DNA of 64,000 bases from Fragum whitleyi (Eukaryota > Mollusca > Bivalvia > Cardiida > Cardiidae), in assembly GCA_948146395.1 (NCBI GenBank), contig OX411547.1, positions 35,339,923 to 35,403,922 on the forward strand, given 5' to 3'. Shown here piece after piece: positions 9,451-21,560 of the stretch. Every line of letters starts with the position of its first letter. Positions within the stretch are counted from its first letter, which is position 1. Position numbers and translations under genes: made by a program. The notes beneath the pieces are model-generated. The model searched no databases, had not been told where the DNA came from, and worked only from the letters and a program-made list of their open reading frames with translations.

Positions 9451-10490
9451 AGTATGAAGAAAATGGTAAAATCCAAATTAATCCAATGTACAGATGAACA
9501 GCTCTTCTCAACACACTTTCTCAGATCACAATAAAATAATTGTTTTTAATCACACACTTCACAATGGTTCAAAAAGCACTTCAAATTGTTACATAGAATT
9601 AATTGTCCCAGTATTACAAATAAAACAATGAAATTATAGTTCAACACAAGATTTAATGTCTATGTGATGTTTATGGCAATAAGTAGATCATCCTTTTTAA
9701 CCTGGAATAAGGAAACTAGTGTAAATAACTTAAAATTTGATAATAAAAATAGACTGTATCACAAAAGTATTAACTTATCTTTTAGAAATTTATAAGTTTT
9801 AAATATACTAAAGCTATATAGGAATAATTTGGAAGTTATGATCTTGAAAACTTTCTCTAAATTTTCCTTAATTGAGAAAACATGAACAGAAAATTTTAAT
9901 AATAACAATTATATTTAATGAACAAACTACTTGTATATAATTTACATCAAAGGAATTGGAAAAGTATGAAACAGAAATTGTAAGTAAGAAATAGAAATTA
10001 GGAAAAACGTTATCAACAAAGCGATATGGCCCAGTCTGAGGCTCTTCTGATGCACAGGTGAGCTGATTTTCTATTTATCAGCATCACTTTATGTAACCAA
10101 ATGATATATCATACAAATGATTACAAGAAATGGGATGATAGATTTTATTTCAAACATAATTTTCTGCACTTCAACACTCACCTGGTACGGGTTGACGTCT
10201 GGCATATTTTTCTTTATTGTCAACATACAAAATCTATCTAATTTAGTATGTATTTGCATGATGATAATAAAGAAAAATGTTACATTGCCTCTAAAAAAGT
10301 CAGTATAGATATAAGACCTTGATGTTTACTTTTTAAGACATATGAACAATCTAATTTGTAAATGAGGCAATGGTAATGAGTGTTCGGGTACAGTACTGAA
10401 TCCTTCATAATAGAAATATCGGAGTATAAAAATGATCAGTCTGTGCTAAGAGTGTGGTTCATGTGTATCTGAAAATAGAGATAAAAAGAA
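9156..10490. other. AT-rich intergenic or element leader sequence, no gene seen
   Basis: No frame with protein character on either strand. A fragment at 10028-10068 with CACAGGTGAGCTGATTTT resembles the terminal hairpin arm of the Helitron-like element at 10.5-12.7 kb. Confidence 0.4.
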
Positions 10491-10614
10491 TGTATTCCAA
10501 GTAAGGCTCTGATCTAATCACCTATGTTACCTAAAGAGGAACTTAATATTTCTTATGAATGTAATAATTCTTATCAATTTCAGGTTCAGTGAGCTACAAT
10601 CTGTCCATGATTGT

Positions 10615-12556
10615 TTTCTTTAGATTTTGACTTTGTTACCTAAATTTTCACCCTATTTTACCCTATTTCAAACTTGTCTATGATTTACAACAACAACCGT
10701 TCTAAGCAATTTTTGGTTTGATCAGGCAAAAAACAGTGACCTCTACAAAGCATACAAGATATTTCTAGAATTCAACCTCATGACCTAGTTCTAGAAACCA
10801 TTTAACAGTTTCAAAGTTGACCAAGATTTCACCAAGAGAAACAAACTGATCAACTTTCAGGTTGATTAGGCAAAAATGTTGCCTCTAGAATACATACAAA
10901 GTTTTTTGTGAGATTTTAAAGTTGACCAGACAAAAAATGTGGCACAAGAGAGTAAACAAGGTCTTTCTAAGATTTGACACAATGACCTAGTTTTTGACCC
11001 AAGTTGAGCAAATTTTTAACTTGGCCAAGATTTAATCAAGACAATCATTCTAGCAAATTTTCAAGTTGATTGGGCAAAAAATGTGGCCTTGAAAGTGCAT
11101 ACAAGATATTTCTAAGATATGACCCCGTGACCTAGTTTTTGACCCCAGTTGACCCAATTTCTATATTGTGAGAGATTTTTTCCAGACAATCATTCTGAGA
11201 AATTTTCAGATTATTCGGCCAAAAAACATGGCCTCTAGAGCACATACGAAGTTTTTCGAAGATTTGACCCCGTGACCTAGTTTTTTACCCCAGTTGACCG
11301 AATTTTTAACTTGTCTGAGGTTTGATCAAGACAATCATTCTGACTGTTTACCAAGTTGATCAGGCAAAAAATGTGACCTCTAGATGGCATTGAAGGTATT
11401 AGTAAGATTTGACCCTTTTACCTAGTTTTTGACCCCACTTGACCAAATTTCGAACTCGTCCAAGATTTCATCGAGACAATCATTCTGACCAAATTTCAGG
11501 TTGATTGGGCAAAAAATGTGGCCTCTAGAGTGCATACAAGGTTTTTCTAAGATTTGACCCTGTGACCTAGTTTTTGACCCCGCTTGACCCAATTTCAAAC
11601 TTATCCGAGATTTAATCAAGACAATCATTCTGACCAAATTTCAGGTTGATTGGGCAAAAAATGTGGCCGCTAGAGTGCATACAAGTTTTTTCTAAGATTT
11701 GACCCTGTGACCAAGTTTTGACCCCACTTGACCCAATTTCAAACTTGTCTGAGATTTTATCAAGACAATCATTCAGGCCAAATTTCAGGTTAATTGGAAA
11801 AAAAATATGGCCTCTAGAGTGCATACAAGGTTTTTCTAAGAATTGACCCAAAGACCTAGTTTTTGACCCCACTTGACCAAATTTTGAACTTGTTCGAGAT
11901 TTCATCAAGACAATCATTCTGACCAAATTTCAGGTTGATTGGGCAAAAAATGTGGCCTTTAGAGTGCATACAAGGTTTTTCTAAGATTTGACCCTGTGAC
12001 CTAGTTTTTGACCCCACTTGACCCAATTTCAAACTTATCCGAGATTTTATCAAGACAATCATTCAGGCCAAATTTCAGGTTGATTGGGCAAAAAATATGG
12101 CCTCTAGAGTGCATACAAGGTTTTTCTAAAAATTGACCCCATGACCTAGTTTTTGACCCCACTTGACCAAATTTCGAACTCGTCCAAGATTTCATCGAGA
12201 CAATCATTCTGACCAAATTTCAGGTTGATTGGGCAAAAAATGTGGCCTCTAGAGTGCATACAAGGTTTTTCTAAGATTTGACCCTGTGACCTAGTTTTTG
12301 ACCCCGCTTGACCCAATTTCAAACTTATCCGAGATTTTATCAAGACAATCATTCTGACCAAATTTCAGGTTGATTGGGCAAAAAATGTGGCCGCTAGAGT
12401 GCATACAAGATATTTCTTAGATATGACCCTGTGACCTAGTTTTTGACCCCACTTGACTCAATTTTGAACTTGTCCGAGATTTTATCAAGACAATCATTCT
12501 GACCAAATTTCAGGTTGATTGGGCAAAAAATGTGGCCTCTAGAGTGCATACAAGGT
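10615..12556 (+). repeat. Tandem array, unit about 145 bp, about 13 copies
   Basis: Each unit carries GACCTAGTTTTTGACCCC, then GACAATCATTCTGACC, then GATTGGGCAAAAAATGTGG and GAGTGCATACAAGG. Units at the left are diverged; units from about 11.4 kb rightward are nearly identical. This explains the ladder of similar 70-residue open frames at 11422-12361, which are not genes. Confidence 0.93.
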
Positions 12557-12646
12557 AAATGTTGACGACACACGACGGACGACACACGACACACGACACA
12601 CGACGGACGACGAACGACGGACGACGGACATCCACCTAACCACAAA

Positions 12647-12680
12647 AGCTCACCTTGAGCACTTCGTGCTCAGGTGAGCT
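12647..12680 (+). other. Terminal hairpin of the Helitron-like element
   Basis: Arms AGCTCACC and GGTGAGCT, then TGAGCAC and GTGCTCA around a TTC loop: a 15-bp stem with one bulged T. It lies 5 nt from the end of the recognisable element, as expected for the rolling-circle terminator hairpin. Confidence 0.7.
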
Positions 12681-12690
12681 AAAAAGGCAT

Positions 12691-13035
12691 CTTATTTCTA
12701 ATGATCTTTGTTTTCAAAAAAGTATGAGTAAGAATGAGCGGTACTTTGCAGTGTCATCTTGTTTTCAATAAATCTTTGATTTTACGTTCATATTCCCTGA
12801 AACTTACTATGATGCAATATTACAAAATAAATCCCTCCGATAAGGAAGTTAAAAAAACGTTTGCCAACGTTTGAATATTGAACTCCGTCTAGCGAATAAT
12901 TGTACGCACAAAGCAGGGTATAATTTATTAATCGTGTCGCCAACGTTTTGATATTGAACGTTAAAACAGAATGTGTAAATGGCCGACCAAAAACTAGTAG
13001 CTTCAACTTAGGGCCTATACAAGCTGAAGTTACTT
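12691..13035. other. No gene seen
   Basis: Unique-looking AT-rich sequence between the tandem element and the first family A MITE. Confidence 0.4.
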
Positions 13036-13166
13036 GCCCCGCGTTCAGGATCACAAAACGGTTCCAACAGTTTTCCAATTAAATCCCGATTTGCACGTGC
13101 ACTTACGTGCAAATCGGGATTTAATTGGCAAACTGTTTGCATCGTTTAGCCATCCTGAACGCAGAG
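13036..13166. repeat. Foldback MITE, family A
   Basis: Ends GCGTTCAGGATCACAAAACG and its reverse complement, with a central palindrome around GCACGTGCACTTACGTGC. About 130 bp and able to fold over nearly its whole length. Other copies: 13832, 35956, 40673, 46175, 46892, 54758 and a half copy at 35262-35300. Confidence 0.85.
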
Positions 13167-13334
13167 TTGCTTTTTATCTCGGACGACTATTATATAACCA
13201 GGATATGCGATAACATTCAACAATCGGTACATTTTGATTGCATCCCACCTTAATGAAGTGATACGCCTATTTTAAATATAGGCTTGACTTCAATTCGGGT
13301 TTCCGAGTTCATCGTCGGTTTCATAAAATATGAT

Positions 13335-13362
13335 TGTGTGCGTGACATTTCCAACAATTTTT
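13335..13362 (+). repeat. Family B MITE terminal fragment
   Basis: Matches the terminal GTGCGTGACATTTCCAACAA block of the family B MITE (full copies at 18770-19008 and 34094-34333). Confidence 0.5.
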
Positions 13363-13831
13363 AATCTGCGCAACAGAAAGACTCATATCAGCCTATGTAT
13401 CCGCTAGAAATTGAAGCGATTCAGACGTTCGTTTAAAACACTTCATGAATTCTGCAGATTTCGGTTCTCAATTTTATACATTATATAGCCAATACTTATT
13501 CTACTTTAAACCTTGTCACCGAATCAAATCATACAATCTTACCCGGCGATAAGAAGCAATCTCTCATTACGCAATTTATGCAAGTGCGTAAAATATATTA
13601 TCCTCTGTTGAAATAGTTCGTTGTGGAATGATCATAACATCGAAACTACAACTTATTCAACGCTAAAAACCATAAAAAGGGAGCGGACGGAGGGCATCCA
13701 TCTTTTTTCACAGTCCTAGCTGGAATTGATCTCATGGAAAATATCGGATATCGACCCATTTAATCGCCCAGGGAAAGGCAAAAAATCTAGGTTTTTTTCA
13801 TGCAAGTGAAGCGGTAAGCCATCTGGATAAA
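13363..13831. other. No gene seen
   Basis: AT-rich sequence without recognisable features. Confidence 0.4.
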
Positions 13832-13934
13832 CCCTGTGTTCGGGTTGACAAAACGTTGCAAACTGTTTGCAAATTATACTCCGCTTTGCACATGCAAACA
13901 GTTTGCATCGTTTTGTCACCCTGAAATTAGGGCA
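13832..13934. repeat. Foldback MITE, family A (shortened)
   Basis: Starts CTGTGTTCGGGTTGACAAAA, has TGCAAACTGTTTGCAAATTA and the inverted TTTGCATCGTTTTGTCACCC arm. The centre is shortened relative to the 130-bp copies. Confidence 0.8.
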
Positions 13935-14349
13935 GTATTTGGGGTGAATATTCGTTTGCGTGCCGACATCAATCTCAACGCTCTTTATGAAAAAGTATTT
14001 AGATGTGATACTTTAGATTTTGTGAAGCATATGGCCGCGATCGCCTGTCAAAATATCGGGTGTGGAAGTTCCCATTCCCAAGGTGACAGCGTCAGCCTGC
14101 AGTAGTCAAAACTCATTACATAATCTCTTTATAAACCCTATAATCAATAGTTCTTTCAGTATCGCTGAATCAGTCCGTTTTCGTTGTTTGAATTGTTCCG
14201 ATGAGGTCGGGTCATTTGAAACCGCCCAAACTAGCATTAATATATACCAAACTTGAACGAAAATGCTAAATAACAATATAAAGTGTATATCGTGATGCCC
14301 AAAGGGCGAATGATGGAAAGAAAAGGAGATAGAGAGACATAACATATGT
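13935..14349. other. No gene seen; small direct and inverted fragments only
   Basis: Nothing recognisable. Open frames at 13836-14345 are short and overlap repeat sequence. Confidence 0.4.
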
Positions 14350-14510
14350 ATGGGTCGATAAATCGTAGACCTATGTAGGATAGCAGCTGGAGGCTAGGAA
14401 AGGATGTAATCGTAGTACTGTTGTAAGAAATACCAGGAATAAATTGTTAGGTGCTATATCCGCCGCGATATAGCTGAAAGATTGTTGAAAACGGCGTAAA
14501 ACCCCATTAG
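14350..14510 (+). repeat. SINE-1 copy, 5' truncated
   Basis: Begins in the GGGTCGATAAATCGTAGACC part of the body and runs through CTGGAGGCTAGGAAAGG, ATTGTTAGGTGCT and GTTGAAAACGGCGTAAAACC. No tRNA head. Confidence 0.82.
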
Positions 14511-14580
14511 AAAAAAAGAAACAAAATGTATCGGCCCATTTGCATAACACATGTTTAATGGTTACCTTGGAATTAACCAT

Positions 14581-14613
14581 TATATGAGCCTGTGCGTGAC
14601 ATTTCCAACAAGA
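14581..14613 (+). repeat. Family B MITE terminal fragment
   Basis: TATGAGCCTGTGCGTGACAT followed by TTCCAACAAG matches the terminus of family B. Confidence 0.55.
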
Positions 14614-14697
14614 ATCAAGTTATTCAGATGTGTAAATTATTCAATTTAAGTTGATTTAACATGGGATGACTGGCTTACTGTAAGATGTTTATTTGTA

Positions 14698-14945
14698 TGT
14701 TTGAATGGGGGTTTTACGCCACTTTCAACCTTTTTTCAGTTATATCAGGCGGCTGAAACACCTAACAATAGATTCCTGGTATTTCGCACACCAGTACTTC
14801 TACATACTTCTTACAATATTTCCTAGCCTCCAGCTGCTATCTCGCATATAGGTCAACGATTAACGATCCATTGGTGGGAGACAAATAGTCGGAAAGAATT
14901 AGTGCCGCCGTCGGGGTTTGAACCGGGGAACTCTAGACTGATGTA
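14698..14945 (-). repeat. SINE-1 copy, near full length
   Basis: Reverse orientation. 3' block at 14710-14740, body at 14760-14850, then GTGCCGCCGTCGGGG and GGTTTGAACC, the T-arm (B box) side of the tRNA head. Confidence 0.82.
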
Positions 14946-15699
14946 AGATATTTATACCTTCATAAAAAAGATACAGCACACCTTTAACTTGTATGCTTGG
15001 GCATAAAGCAACTATATGGATGAATATTTGCTTTGCTGAAGCATTTAAATTATTTGAATTGAAGAGATTGTAAGAAATTTTAGGTTCATTGTTTCGTGGA
15101 AACAAGAAATGTTCTATTTGCGTCTTTTATGCAAATGGACAAGAGAACATTCTCTTACCAGGCTAGCGCCCTACTATGTCATAAACTACATTGTAAGGTC
15201 CATTTAAGTTTTACATGTTCGTATGAGAAAAGGGTACTCGTATCTCTGTCCTACACGTATCAGATTTCAGCTTATATTTGGTATTATGATATAACATATG
15301 TCTAATACCTGTATACATACTGATGATAATATGTAAGTAATCACATTATCATATTAATACATGTATAATGTTCAATTTATCTCATAATCCACTTACTACT
15401 CGAAACTTATCAAAACTTCTTATACCGTAGTTATCCGATAATGAGACACGGGTTGTCTGTATTCAATCGATTTTTTTTTCAATTGTGCAAATATCAAGAT
15501 GAGACAAGTGAAATACTGACGTTTGAGTCTACTGACAACAATTACATCGTGACAATTAAATGAACAAGCTTTTTGTGATAAAAAGAAAAGTAAAAAAAAG
15601 ACGCAATCCGTCAATCATTGAGTTGTCTTGCTTGTGGCTCAGATGAAACGTAGAGGTTGTAATGGGGTGAGAAGCAGCAGGAAGCCATTTGTAGGTTCA
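14946..15699. other. No gene seen
   Basis: AT-rich; short open frames only, without recognisable protein features. Confidence 0.4.
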
Positions 15700-16045
15700 A
15701 CAGCCACATTGATATATATATAATACGTACTTAGTGTATTGTATGAAAAAAATTATCTAACGAGGTTGGGAGAATTGAAAATTGTCGAGGCTCTGCCGAG
15801 ACAATTATCAATTCTGACAACCGAGTTTGATACATGTATTTTTTTCACACAATACACTAAGTACGTATTATATTTATCTTATAACCTATATTTGTCTTGT
15901 TTTCGCCGGTGTTTCTTACTGAAATGCAAGTTTCTAAAAATAACCACATTATATCATGTTCTAAAAATAACTATGTGATATCATGAAAAATATCATACGG
16001 GATGTTATCACACTGATATTTGTATAGTTATAAGATAAAACTACA
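15700..16045 (+). repeat. Interspersed repeat, family G, with internal palindrome
   Basis: About 340 bp shared with 57912-58235. The first part folds: TACGTACTTAGTGTATTGTA to its inverse near 15845, with a GC-rich tip AGGCTCTGCCGAG. A related palindrome without the tail lies at 61912-62045. Confidence 0.8.
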
Positions 16046-17711
16046 AAATGATTAAAGTGGCGCTCAACCCGAAATATTCTATCAAAAATCCTTCAATGAT
16101 CTAGGAGACACGAGATTCAATCTTTAAAAAAAGGTTTGTATATTTCTATCCCTATTTGGTGAATCGCCTCATTGATTGTATATTGCATTTCCCCTTTTTT
16201 AGTTATTCAATAATATAAACACTTTTTGAACAGTATTTCTTTTCTCGAGTTCATGGGAACTATCCCAACTGGTAACGTTCTTATGTTCAAATACAGTACT
16301 CGGATCCTCGAAGATGATTTGACAAAATAGTACGTGCATCGTCAATCATTAAGCCGATAAAACACATTTGAAAACAAGAGTAGTTTGTAAAATATGTATA
16401 TCTCCAAAGGAGCTGGTAGGAAAGTAAACAAGGACAATAACTTAAACAATATGAAGAGTACAGTGATAATTCTTATGCACTGTACTTCTCCTTGACTAGA
16501 TCTTTCTATCCGTGTAAAGCTTTGCGATTCTAGCTTGCATACTTTTTTATGTTATGCTCCGAATATAGATGATCCTCGGACGGACGGACCTACCCATAAT
16601 AACCGATGGACCGAACGACAAATACAAAGCAATATTCTCCTCTTCTTCGAAAGGGGAGATACTAATTGTTAAAAAAAAATACTCAATGGCTCTGAATTTA
16701 CATACAAGTTCAGTTGACAGAATTCTGTTATATCGTGAACGAGATAATTGTAAAACTTGAATTGTTATTTGAATAATAAAAAGGCGTTCTCATAGCCTAC
16801 AATCCATCTTTTCTTAACCAAAGATAATAACAAATGTCGGACGCACGTGACCCAACATGACCCCTCGTTATGATATAACATTATATGTAAGATAGAGACA
16901 GAAATCCTGACCATTTCGATTCTAATAACTTAAATCATAATTACTATTGTTATTCTATTTATTACTGTTATATTCATTCAATAATGTTTTCCCTTTTCTT
17001 TACTTTCTTTTCATTACTCGGATCTCGAATTTTAGAGAATTTTAAGCTAACGCTAAATCAGGAATATTCTGATTCAATATGAAATTTGAAAATTCATGAT
17101 AGCTCATAAGCATAACTTCATAACACCATGACACTTAAAGCCAAACGAAAGTCCATAAAACGTTAATTTAGTTAATAATAAAGAAATATACGATTTCCGA
17201 ATATTCTTTGACACTTTTCGTGGAACGGCCGTCTGATGAAACTGTCCAAAAATAGTGCACAATGACACGAATGATTGTGTTAATTATGTGACGATAAACA
17301 AGAGCAACAACAAGTCAACGGAGCGCTACTGCCTGTGTGCAAAATTAATCAGAATGAAAAAGCATCAAACTTTCTAGATTGGTCGATCGTAACATACTTA
17401 TATCACATGGCTTAAAATGTATGATGTATGCCAAAGGAAGCGCTTCGCAAGGTGCACCAGTCATTGTAATTAAAATTCATTATGTTAAAAGCAGTAAAAA
17501 TGCCTAAAAACTATAGATAAAACTGTAAATGTTTTGATAAAACATTGACTTGCCTGACCATACCCAATTTTGGCTAAGACGTTCTGACGTAACATGTGAC
17601 GTCAGTGAGCATCCTAGGATTTCGGAGTGTTTTATTCCTTAAAGAAACATAGAAATTTTCAACAAACTTGTGACATGAGATCGGCTAGTTCAGGAGACAC
17701 GCTTCGTAGTG
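16046..17711. other. No gene seen
   Basis: AT-rich single-copy-looking DNA. Small frames (for example 16569-16760) have no protein signature. Confidence 0.4.
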
Positions 17712-17970
17712 ACCCGAGGTAATAAAACTTCTTTCATTCTCAATTCAATTTTGCTCAATTTTTGCTCAATTTTCAAATTGAGATTTAAGAGGTTATTCTG
17801 TTTTAATACTAAAAATAAATGTATAAATGTGAAAGTACATATCAATAAGTTGTTGTAAATAACAAGTTATTAATATTTCTTTAAATGGTTATACATTTAT
17901 TTGAATTAAAAATTGGAGAAAATTCTCAGTTGAGCACTGACGAAAAAAATTTTATAACCTCGGGCCCAGA
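17712..17970. repeat. MITE with CCCGAGGTTATAAAA ends
   Basis: Inverted ends CCCGAGGTAATAAAA (17714) and TTTTATAACCTCGGGCCC (17950). The right end recurs at 53194-53212. The 77-codon frame at 17885-18118 starts inside it and is probably not a gene. Confidence 0.6.
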
Positions 17971-18461
17971 AGCGTTGATACGACAAGGAATTTTGGAAAT
18001 AAAAACGTTGAATAAGTATCTGAGAATATTCAGTCGGTTTAGGCAACAATCAAAATCAAAGCAGGAATTAAATGACCAATGGTTATTAATAAAGGAATTA
18101 CGGAAACAATTTTTGTGAACGTTTCCTTTGACGTTCAGTATACAATTCTGGGCTCCGTCCTGTGGCAAAATGCATAAAGCCGTTTCCTTTCGTATTTCGG
18201 GCTTTTTCGGTTATCTATCTATTTTAGATCCGGTTCGAACAGTTCAGGTAAATAATCGAGAGAAGTGAAAATCACAGTTTATCTGTATATCGACCGAATA
18301 TCGACCTTGAAATACCGGTCAATGGTTGCATAAGGGCTATTGAATAGCCAGGTAGCTTAGCTTATCTATCGATAAATTATGAGCATTTTTTTCATTTAAT
18401 CCTTCGCTAGAACTATACGTATCCTGGATTTACAAACACGGACATAATTTTGAAAGGAATT
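17971..18461. other. No gene seen
   Basis: No recognisable repeat or coding signal. Confidence 0.4.
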
Positions 18462-18676
18462 TCACGACGTTTTTAACAATCTTTCAGTCCAGTCATATCG
18501 CGGCGGCATGGGAACTTAAGGGTGAATTCCTTGTTATTTCGCGCACCAAAACTACCATCACAAAGCCTTTAGCTGCAATAAAACAAAGGTTACTGTTATC
18601 CACTCATTGCTGGGAAACAAGTATCAGAAAGAATATGTGCCACTGTCGGGGATTGATCCCGGGGTCCCATGATTCC
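18462..18676 (-). repeat. SINE-1 copy, diverged
   Basis: Reverse orientation; 3' block TTTTAACAATCTTTCAGT, altered body, and tRNA-head side GTGCCACTGTCGGGGATTGA. More diverged than most copies. Confidence 0.7.
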
Positions 18677-18769
18677 TAATTTTTATATTAAGAAAAATAA
18701 TGCAGACTCATACTTTTAATACTATGGTTTTACAGTTGAATTTACAAGGTCTATGTGGCAAAAATAATA

Positions 18770-19008
18770 TGAGCATATGTGTGACATTTCCAACGATTTG
18801 TCACGTGCAAGAAGTGGAAACATTGAGCAGCCTGCACATCCACAAAGTTTATTCAGAAAAGTGCCCGACTGTCCAAATGATCTTTGAGGCATTTTTATTT
18901 ACAAATCGCACAGTAAAGACTCTGGTCAGCCTGTGCGGATGCACATGCTGGCCAGAGTCTTTGCTTTGCGCACACTTGAAGAAGTTGGAAATGTCACGCA
19001 CAGGCTCA
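18770..19008. repeat. Foldback MITE, family B, full length
   Basis: Inverted ends TGAGCATATGTGTGACATTT and the reverse complement of GTCACGCACAGGCTCA, about 240 bp apart. An inner hairpin at 18915-18962 pairs AAAGACTCTGGTCAGCCTGT with its inverse. The 118-codon frame here lies in the MITE and is not a gene. Confidence 0.82.
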
Positions 19009-19018
19009 ATGATGATAA

Positions 19019-19270
19019 TGTGTAGCCCTTCAGTCGAAAAGGGACCATCTGGGTAGCTCGTAAAGTGTCGATCCTAGTAAAACTGTACAGATTATTTAAA
19101 CCGACAAGGATCGAATTTTTCATAACGTCGGGCGAATTTCTGAATTTAAAATAATCGTTTTTGAAGAAAAAAGTACCCCTTTTTCCCCTACAGTAACCAA
19201 ACTCTTTTTTAAAAGTTTATTTAACACAGTTACTAGATGGCCCTTTTTGAAAGACATGTAACATATCATG
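19019..19270. repeat. MITE, family I, degenerate
   Basis: Starts CAGTCGAAAAGGGACCATCT and ends GATGGCCCTTTTTGAAAGAC, a decayed form of the inverted ends of the copies at 34768 and 44698. It sits 10 bp after a family B MITE. Confidence 0.65.
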
Positions 19271-19845
19271 AACAACCAGGGAATCTTTACATGTAATCGA
19301 AACCAGCAAATACTAGTATCTGCAAGACTCGTGTAAGATTTTTCTATTTGCATCCTTTTCTTTAAAATTGAACATTCTTTTAAGCCTATGAACTAAATTG
19401 CATAAAGTAACATTATGAACATTCTTTTAAGCATATGAACTAAATTGAATAAAGTTTCATTGTTTACCGGTACCTAGTCTAAAAGGGCGATGGCTTGATT
19501 TGGAAAAATGGCCCGCGGTTACGAAAACGAACAGAACAGAATATAATTTTATTCAGAAATACGACTTGAACACATGTTCATCGTCGACGATAGCCAAGGC
19601 AGAACTAAACTAGTGTAAATCTAGAGCAAAGATGGGTTGACTGAGAGTCTTGCCGCTATGTTTATCTTTGCCCTTGCCCTACATCTACCCGTGTTCAAAT
19701 TACATGCCCGTATAACATGACATAAATTTTGAGTAACAAAACCAGTGACCGTAAACATAATAACATTGTATAGCTCACGCCCGCTTAAAGTGCTTCCATT
19801 TTGTAAGCGAACAAGACGACTGTCAGATTACAATCATAGATATAT
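19271..19845. other. No gene seen
   Basis: Contains a local direct repeat of about 45 bp at 19373-19457 (GAACATTCTTTTAAGC units). Nothing else recognisable. Confidence 0.45.
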
Positions 19846-19915
19846 AATGACAATAGTTTTTGCACCAAAACCCGATTATGATATAATCGGGGTTTGGTGT
19901 AAAAACTATTGCATT
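19846..19915. repeat. Palindrome (foldback element)
   Basis: GACAATAGTTTTTGCACCAA at 19849 pairs with its inverse ending at 19911, around CCGATTATGATATAATCGG. Single copy in this window. Confidence 0.65.
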
Positions 19916-20795
19916 TGAATATATCTAATGTGCATTTATTGTATTCATTCTTCAATTTCACCAATGAAAGTTAAGTTCTTTGAGGGTTAGAGCGAATCTG
20001 ATAGAGGGTCACTTGCACAATGATCCTATGAATTTGGTTGAAATTGATGCGATAGTTTATGAAGATTTTTTTCATATATAAAATAAACTGACTTGTGTAC
20101 GCACACACGGACGGAAGTAAAGCGAAGACTGCTTCGCCATTAAAACAAGCCGCTTGCTCTCAGCCGATGAAGCCAAGAATTGACAACTACTTATACTGGC
20201 AAAACGCAAGCAACGATGACAGATAATTTCAACGAAGAGAATGCCCAATTTCAAAAATGTCATAGCATCATAGAAGTGTGACTGGTTAAATTGTAAGTGC
20301 CCATATATATATATGGATAATGGTGGAGTTTTGTAGTAGCCCGGCTAACAAAATTAGAGCATCGCATCAAAGGAGACTAAAATATTCAGGTCATAATGTT
20401 CGTACTAGGATGATACATTAATACATAATCCTACAACCAAGAATTTAAAAACCCTTTGTATGATAATTTCCTTCACAGTTCATCGAGGAGATTGGGGGTA
20501 TCGAGGAATGAAGCTGATTTTACCATAGGTGGTATTATTACTTCTCGTTTTATAAATCCGTGAAGGTAAAAGAAAAATATCATTTGCTTTTTCTCAACTC
20601 GATGACATCAACAGAAGCGAATGTTTTACTTATTTCGATACACTTCTTACACGTTTGGAACGGTTTTCAACTTTAAAAGCTGTACTACATAGAATTGATT
20701 ACTACTTTTTGTTTAACATTATTTCAATTAACCTTTTGCTGTTTAATCCCTGCCTTTTACGTGCCTGTAAATTTATGATTGAGAAAACATTGTGA
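19916..20795. other. No gene seen
   Basis: AT-rich, without recognisable coding or repeat content. Confidence 0.4.
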
Positions 20796-20840
20796 AAAAA
20801 GAAGAAATTGCTTCTGACAAGCAATTTCTTCTTTTTACAC
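20796..20840. repeat. Strong hairpin
   Basis: AAAAAGAAGAAATTGCTT and AAGCAATTTCTTCTTTTT pair perfectly around CTGAC. Function unknown; single copy here. Confidence 0.7.
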
Positions 20841-21349
20841 ACTATTTTCTATCCTACTGAATGGTTATTTTTCAAATAAAATCCACTTTAAATTTTCGTC
20901 TGCAAAACCTTTGAATTTGGACAGGTCCAAAATTTTGTAAAACAGGAAAGGGTTAAGAACCTTTATCGAAAAATTAAGAAATCTGAAATACCCTTTCATA
21001 TCTACCAGTCATGTTTTCTGTCCCAAATGTCCGCTTACAACACTCATTTTTACGTGTGCCATCTTCAGCAGATCAGTGATTTCTGAACATTATGTCGCTC
21101 AGTGTAGTAATCAATATGCTAAATCATTACTTGTTCAAATCTCCGTTTCAGTGTAGAATTTGAATAAATTGGAAACTCAGAAGATAAAACAAAAATGGGA
21201 TTCTGTTACTGGCCAGATTCGGAAAGCAACCCGAGATTTATTCAAGGTCGATGACAATTGAATACCTACCAATTACCCACAGTACTCTCGTACGTAATGA
21301 AAATGTAATTATCATAATAAGTATACATTAATGAATATGTTTATCGTCG

Positions 21350-21470
21350 GTGTATGACCATACTATACTAACCACAGCTTGACTAAGCTGCAGTTATGGC
21401 GTAATGATAATTCTCCAGCGATATTTTTGGAAATATAATTCTTATTACGCATGTGCGTAGTGTTTATAAT
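21350..21470. repeat. Palindromic repeat, family F
   Basis: AACCACAGCTTGACTAAGCTGCAGTT core, shown here in part (CAGCTTGACTAAGCTG), with flanks GCGTAATGATAATT and TTATTACGCATGTGCG shared with the copy at 49486-49610; core also at 41045-41109. Confidence 0.65.
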
Positions 21471-21497
21471 TGGTAGGCACATCCTTAGTCGAAAAAT

Positions 21498-21560
21498 TTA
21501 TTATTATTACTATTACTATTATTATTATTATTATTATTGTTGTTGTTGTTGTTGTTGTTT
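21498..21560. repeat. Microsatellite (ATT)n(GTT)n
   Basis: Compound trinucleotide run visible directly. Confidence 0.95.

Larger units (their letters stand above)
10490..12690 (+). mobile_element. Non-autonomous Helitron-like element with satellite-type core
   Basis: Layout: a degenerate GC-poor start near 10.5 kb (AGGCTCTGATCTAATCACC, compare the start of the element at 29408), an array of about 13 units of 145 bp, an (ACGACGG)-rich tract at 12565-12630, a 34-nt hairpin at 12647-12680 and a short A run. No coding sequence of its own. Bivalve genomes are known to hold such tandem-core elements (pearl type); the link to Helitron-type ends is my inference from the terminal hairpin. The left border is uncertain. 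Confidence 0.6.

Noticed and set aside
10615..12556. CRISPR-like array
   Set aside because: The repeats are contiguous 145-bp units without unique spacers, in a eukaryotic context.
11422..12645. Ladder of similar 70-codon minus-strand frames
   Set aside because: They are the same reading of the 145-bp tandem unit repeated; no gene.
18700..19056. 118-codon frame as a gene
   Set aside because: Covers a family B MITE almost exactly.
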